Source: Streptoalloteichus tenebrarius (GTDB taxonomy: Bacteria; Actinomycetota; Actinomycetes; Mycobacteriales; Pseudonocardiaceae). From it: a stretch of DNA of 60,224 nt. The translations under genes were made by a program, and so were the position numbers. The stretch spans positions 46,824 to 107,047 of the forward strand of contig NZ_JAMTCP010000022.1 in assembly GCF_024171885.1 (NCBI RefSeq), written 5' to 3'. Below are positions 56,570-60,224 of the stretch, piece by piece (position 1 is the first letter of the stretch; the number at the start of each line of letters is the position of its first letter). The notes below the pieces were generated by a model that saw only the letters and a program-made list of their open reading frames with translations, searched no databases and was not told the DNA's origin.

Positions 56570-56968
56570 CCGAGCGCCTCCACCGGACCCCACGGTCCCC
56601 GGCTCGCGGTCGTCTTCTCTCTCGGGCGGAACATGGCGACCTTCCTGACTGTGTTGCCGGTCAACGGTTGGAAAGGCAACGCGCGCCCCCGCCCCTGCTT
56701 CAACTCGTGCCACCCACGGGTGTGTCATTCACCCACTCGTACGCGTGGCAAATACCGGCTGTCGGGCGGTCCGCTCACTCTTCGTGCAGACCACCGCACC
56801 AGTGGTTGTCGAGGTCTCGCCACGCGGCCGCCGCGAGCACTGGCCACCCTGGTGTCGGGGAGGTCCCGCGCCGGTCGCCGGGGTGGTGTCGCCGGCGACC
56901 GGCGCGAGGGCGTCCCGGGTCCTCAGCCGGTCTTCAGGTGCGCCGCGTAGCAAGGAGGTATGACCGCG
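56570..56968. other. Divergent promoter region of the PKS operon
   Basis: 399 bases between KS-alpha and the divergent serine-hydrolase gene. It is less GC-rich than its surroundings near 56730-56800. Promoters for both directions are expected; I see no confident operator. Confidence 0.4.
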
Positions 56969-58219
56969 ATGACGGGCCGACGGCACAGGGTCGGCATACT
57001 CCTGGGCGCCCTGCTGACGCTCGCGCTCGTGGCCAGCGCGCTGCTGGAGGCGCCAGCGTCCCTCCACTCAGGACAGTCCGTGCGGACGCGCGGGTCCCCC
57101 GACCCCTCGGGGTCCCCGGGGACGGACCAGGCCGGCGCCCGCCCGTCGGCGGGGTCGCCGTGGTTGTCGGCGATGGCGCCACTGGGACCGGAGTCGGTGC
57201 TGTCGGTCCGCACGCCCGGCTCCCACGTTCCGCGGGGGACGTGGGGTACGGGCACAGCGGGCTCGGCACCGTCGGCCCTGTCCATGCCCTCCATGCCGTC
57301 CATGCCCTCCATGGACGCCATCGCCTCGCTGCTCACGCTGGAGCCCCCATTGGCATCCGTTCCGGCCCCTCCCTGGACAGCGGCGGAGTCACCGACGGAC
57401 ATGTCGGCGGCGGGCGCGGCCTCGGCGCCACCAGTTCCGGCGCCCTCGGCTCGGCCGTCGCCTCAGGGCCCGTCGCCTCCGGCCCCGTACGGCCCGTCCC
57501 CCGAACCGAGCCGTCCCGACGTCGCGGCGGCGGCGCGCGCGGCGGCGCCGACGGCCCGGCTCGGCCTGCTGGTCGTGGACCGGGTCGGTGGGCGCACGGT
57601 CGCCGAGCTGGAGCCGGATCGACAGTTCGCCAGCCAGTCCCTGGTGAAGCTGCTGATGGCGATGGACTGGCTGCTCACGCACGGACCCCCTGACGAGGAG
57701 CGGCGGGCGCGGCTGGTCCGCATGCTCGGCGTCAGCGATGACGGCGTGGCCGACGAGCTGTGGTCGACCAACGGCGGGCCGGACATCGTGCGGCGGATGA
57801 GCGAGCGGGTGGGCCTGCGCGGGACGACGCCCCCGGCCGATCCCTCGATGTGGGGTGACACCCGGACGACGGCGGCGGATATGGCGGCGCTTTACCGGTA
57901 CCTGTTGGAGCGGGCTCCGAGGGAACACCGCGATCTGGTCCTCGACGGGCTGCGCGCGTTCTCGCCCACCGCCGCGGACGGGTTCCGCCAGGCGTTCGGC
58001 ATCCCCGCCGTCGCCCAGGGGCGGCCGTGGATCGGGAAACAGGGCTGGGCGTGCTGCCTGCCGGGCTACGCGCTGCACACCACGGGGCTCGTCGGCGCGG
58101 ACGAGCGCTTCGTCGTGGTGCTGCTCAGCGAGCACCCCACGGCGCTGGGGTGGTCAGCGGCCGTCACCGCCGTCAACGCGGCCACCGCGGCCCTCGCTCC
58201 CGCCCTCACGCCGTCCTGA
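56969..58219 (+). CDS. Class A beta-lactamase-fold serine hydrolase with long Pro/Ser linker
   Basis: 416 residues. N-terminal hydrophobic anchor/signal (VGILLGALLTLALVASALL), a 150-residue Pro/Ser/Ala linker containing MPSMPSMPSMD repeats, then a penicillin-binding-like domain. The three catalytic motifs are present in form: SLVK (S-x-x-K, in FASQSLVKLLMAMD), STN (S-x-N) and KQG (KTG-like, in WIGKQGWACC). It could be a D,D-peptidase/beta-lactamase relative outside the membrane; resistance is not implied. The start is ATG 56969, 9 bases after AAGGAGGT; ATG 56960 lies directly against that site and is too close. The 3' end overlaps the convergent amidase gene by 66 bases. Confidence 0.82.
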   Translation: MTGRRHRVGILLGALLTLALVASALLEAPASLHSGQSVRTRGSPDPSGSPGTDQAGARPSAGSPWLSAMAPLGPESVLSVRTPGSHVPRGTWGTGTAGSAPSALSMPSMPSMPSMDAIASLLTLEPPLASVPAPPWTAAESPTDMSAAGAASAPPVPAPSARPSPQGPSPPAPYGPSPEPSRPDVAAAARAAAPTARLGLLVVDRVGGRTVAELEPDRQFASQSLVKLLMAMDWLLTHGPPDEERRARLVRMLGVSDDGVADELWSTNGGPDIVRRMSERVGLRGTTPPADPSMWGDTRTTAADMAALYRYLLERAPREHRDLVLDGLRAFSPTAADGFRQAFGIPAVAQGRPWIGKQGWACCLPGYALHTTGLVGADERFVVVLLSEHPTALGWSAAVTAVNAATAALAPALTPS

Positions 58220-58882
58220 GCCGTGCCGGACGACCCTCGGCCCCTTCTGCTGCTCGCGCAGCCCCATGAGTTCGGCGACGTCCCGGCGCACCTGCTCGAA
58301 CTGCCCGGCGAACCCGTCTCCGGGGCACTCGGTGGCCAGCCAGTCCCGGTGCCGGGAGATCGTGTGCACGGCCTTGGTCAGACCACTGTCCGGGTTGCGG
58401 TACTCGATCACCCCGAGCGGGTCGAGGTTGCAGGCGCGGCAGAGCAGGGCGAGGGTGAGGGCGAGACTGCGCCGGGCGGGGGCCGTCGGCCCGTCGCTCG
58501 CGAAGGTGCCCAGCAGGCAGATGCCGATGTTGCCCGGGTTGCAGCCACTGACGTGGCCGGCGGTCACCGCGCGGGCGGTGCCGTTGGTCGGCAGCCGGTC
58601 GAGGACGGGCAGCAGGTCGCTGCCGGAGTGACGGCCCTCGTAGATGGTGCCGAGCGGGTCGATGAGGAGGTGGTACCCGACGTCGCCCCATCCGCGCTCC
58701 ACGCAGTGGAACCGGTAGACCGCCCGGACGGTCTCCCGGGGGTCGTCGGCGACCGGGGTCGCCGAGTGGTGCACCGTCACCGCCTGCACCGGGGAGAACT
58801 CCCTGGGCCAGACCTCCTTGCCGTCGCTGTCGAACCGTAACGACTCGTCGGCGCCCCAGCCGGCGCGGGTCAGGAAGGACAC
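58154..58882 (-). CDS. PGRP/amidase_2-type N-acetylmuramoyl-L-alanine amidase
   Basis: 242 residues of a peptidoglycan-recognition fold: VQAVTVHHSATP (first His), GWGDVGYHLLIDPLGTIYEG, HVSGCNPGNIGICLLG, then ISRHRDWLATECPG with the second His and Cys of the zinc site. No signal peptide is apparent, so it may act in the cytoplasm or leave by another route; homologues cleave the lactyl-amide bond of peptidoglycan. GTG 58882 (GGGGG about 6 bases upstream) is preferred to GTG 58900. The C-terminal tail (GSGRREGGSEGRGGR) overlaps the end of the beta-lactamase-like gene. Confidence 0.85.
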   Translation of the reverse strand: MSFLTRAGWGADESLRFDSDGKEVWPREFSPVQAVTVHHSATPVADDPRETVRAVYRFHCVERGWGDVGYHLLIDPLGTIYEGRHSGSDLLPVLDRLPTNGTARAVTAGHVSGCNPGNIGICLLGTFASDGPTAPARRSLALTLALLCRACNLDPLGVIEYRNPDSGLTKAVHTISRHRDWLATECPGDGFAGQFEQVRRDVAELMGLREQQKGPRVVRHGSGRREGGSEGRGGRVDGGDGR

Positions 58883-59850
58883 GGCACACCCCCGATCCAC
58901 AGTGGACGGTCGAGTCGGCGCGGCGCTCCGACCACGACCTGCCGTGCCCGCCCGTCAGGGCGGGACCGTTCGCGATTCTTCCTACCGGTTCGACGGAATC
59001 GACGGAATCCGCCAGTGGGGCGGTCCGCCGGAAATCCGTCATCGGACTCGGGGCCGGTCCGCCGGACGGCCACCGCCGACTGCTGGGTTCCCCGGCAGGG
59101 CGGGCACTCTCCGGCCCTGGCTCCTTTCCCGGTCGATTTCGGGAGGGTCACCGGGGTTCCACCGGGAACACCGCCGCGCGTTCGACGCGCGACGGCCGGA
59201 CGGCCACGGGGCTGCGCTGGCTCGCACCCGAGACGACCTTCGCGATCCTCGCCCTGGTCGGCGTCGCCGTGCTCGTGCGGTGGCTCCGCACCCTGGTTCC
59301 CGACGCCTCGACGCGCGGTGGGTCGGGGCGCCCCAGGCCGTGAGCGGACCGGGGAAATCTCCACGCTGATCCTGGGAGCGGTCCTCAGGAGGCCACCCAG
59401 GCCCCCAACTCCGGCGGGTCTGGGGAGAGGAGCACGCGGAACGGGCGCGCGGACGAGAAGACGCGGGAGGTGGCGCGGAACGGGGAGGAACTGGCCGAAC
59501 TCGCCGGGGTGGTCAGCCGGATGGTCAGTGCGCGGGAACGGGACAGGAGCAGGTTCGTCCCTCCGCTTCCTGCGCGTTCGAAGGCTTTCTCGGAACTGGC
59601 GGGCCGATACCGTGTTCCCCGCCGTTCTCCTGCCCGAAGCCGCCGCGTTCGCCAGGGAGCACATGCTGGCGGCCGTCGGGGAAACCGAGGAGGTGGACCC
59701 GAACCTCCGCGCCGTGCGGGCCGAGATCGAGCGAATCCGCGGATCTCGCCGAGCCTGACCCCCTGCGGCGCGCCGGCGTCTCACCACCGGGTCCTCTGCT
59801 CGCCATCGCGGACGAGGCCGATTCGTCGACGCTCTGCGCACGCACGGGCG
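58883..59850. other. Region of decayed or unassigned coding sequence
   Basis: Nearly 1 kb without a confident gene. Near 59180-59340 the plus strand reads a hydrophobic stretch (TTFAILALVGVAVLVRWLRT) ending at TGA 59341 but lacks an in-frame start. From 59395 one plus frame reads EKTREVARNGEELAELAG and a later frame (59625-59758) reads LPEAAAFAREHMLAAVGETE to a stop at 59758, suggesting a frameshifted small gene. I cannot assign a family. Confidence 0.4.
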
Positions 59851-60018
59851 TCAGGACCTCGCGCGCTCCCGGCGACGGTGGAAGAGCACGGCGAGCCCGG
59901 CCGCGAGCATCACGATCAGCGCCAGCTCGACACCGCCGACGCTCCCGATCATTCCCACGAACAGGGTCAGCACCATCGTGAGCCCGAAGAAGACCAACAG
60001 GGACACCAGTCCGGCCAC
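59851..60018 (-). CDS. Small two-helix membrane protein
   Basis: 55 residues read on the minus strand: GTG 60018, hydrophobic VAGLVSLLVFFGLTMVLTLF, a Gly-rich turn, ELALIVMLAAGLAVLF, then a basic end HRRRERARS and stop at 59851. Two predicted transmembrane helices with a positive C-terminus. GGAGG lies 5 bases upstream of the GTG. Family not recognised; small membrane proteins of this kind are common beside cell-envelope genes. Confidence 0.6.
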   Translation of the reverse strand: MAGLVSLLVFFGLTMVLTLFVGMIGSVGGVELALIVMLAAGLAVLFHRRRERARS

Positions 60019-60098
60019 GCCCGCCTCCGCCCGATCACCAGGGCGCCCGACTGCTCCCCTTCCCCCATCTCACCGGGAAACAGGTCGGCTGTCATGAG

Positions 60099-60224
60099 TC
60101 ATTCGTGTGATGAGGGCTGGAGAGCGCGCCGCAGTCGTCGGCCGATCCGGCGGCCGGCCCACAACACCGGAAACGCCCCCACAACACCCACACCAGCCGG
60201 CACCGCCGCCTGCCACACCCCAAC
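60099..60224 (-). CDS. C-terminal end of an unidentified protein (partial)
   Basis: An open minus-strand frame runs in from beyond the window edge and stops at TGA 60099-60101, ending WQAAVPAGVGVVGAFPVLWA then GRRIGRRLRRALQPSSHE. A hydrophobic segment followed by a basic tail suggests the last membrane helix of a transporter or enzyme. Too short to identify; could be chance. Confidence 0.35.
   Translation of the reverse strand, partial: VGVWQAAVPAGVGVVGAFPVLWAGRRIGRRLRRALQPSSHE

Noticed and set aside
59015-59758. Plus-strand open frame of 247 codons
   Set aside because: Most of it is Arg/Gly/Pro-rich without coding character; only the last 40 codons look protein-like, so it is treated as decayed sequence.

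Overview
The window is 60 kb of very GC-rich DNA with many GTG/TTG starts, purine-rich ribosome-binding sites, secreted lipoproteins, an NRPS siderophore locus and a type II polyketide set. This points to a filamentous actinobacterium. The tandem DUF3558 lipoproteins and gene content suggest Pseudonocardiales (Saccharothrix/Actinosynnema/Lentzea type); the genus is inference. I saw no rRNA, tRNA or CRISPR array.

Layout. 0-1.7 kb: three tandem DUF3558 lipoprotein genes. 1.7-9.2 kb: a thiamine-diphosphate oxidase/decarboxylase, a CitA/CitB-type two-component system and a divergent SsuABC/TauABC-like ABC transporter. 9.3-15.1 kb: a snapalysin-like protease, a TetR-P450 pair, a CPBP protease, an ArsR-acetyltransferase fusion and a TauE/SafE-cupredoxin membrane protein. 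15.2-21.1 kb: the most unusual locus. A small protein has an N-terminal hydrophobic/helical domain and a C-terminal motif; that motif recurs at the N-terminus of a nearby NB-ARC/TPR (NLR-like) protein. Between them is a glycosyltransferase-like gene interrupted by ten perfect copies of a heptanucleotide, the structure of a phase-variable switch. A PP2C phosphatase follows. This resembles an amyloid-signalling NLR/effector pair.

21.4-29 kb: a class II DAHP synthase next to a truncated 2,3-dihydroxybenzoate dehydrogenase remnant, an apolipoprotein N-acyltransferase fragment, 278-bp degenerate tandem copies of the tail of a LuxR gene, an MFS remnant and three abutting IS5-like transposase remnants. 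29-44 kb: an iron-siderophore locus (EntS-like exporter, siderophore-interacting reductase, binding lipoprotein with an iron box, two NRPS genes and an IucB-like acyltransferase). The NRPS looks circularly permuted: one adenylation domain is cut between motifs A5 and A6, and its two halves lie at opposite ends of the NRPS block.

44-48.3 kb: duplicated non-coding DNA with paired DnaA-box sequences, two paralogous secreted proteins sharing an upstream palindrome, an SDR and a SnoaL-like protein. 48.4-52.2 kb: a PucR regulator with an N-acylamino-acid racemase and its GNAT partner, probably for D-amino-acid conversion. 53.3-56.6 kb: a minimal type II PKS (KS-alpha, chain-length factor, ACP, aromatase) like spore-pigment sets. 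57-60.2 kb: a beta-lactamase-fold serine hydrolase, a PGRP-type amidase overlapping it tail to tail, a decayed stretch and small membrane proteins.

The window thus mixes intact accessory functions with clear genomic decay and repeat-driven rearrangement. The siderophore block and the 23-29 kb remnants are the most disturbed parts.
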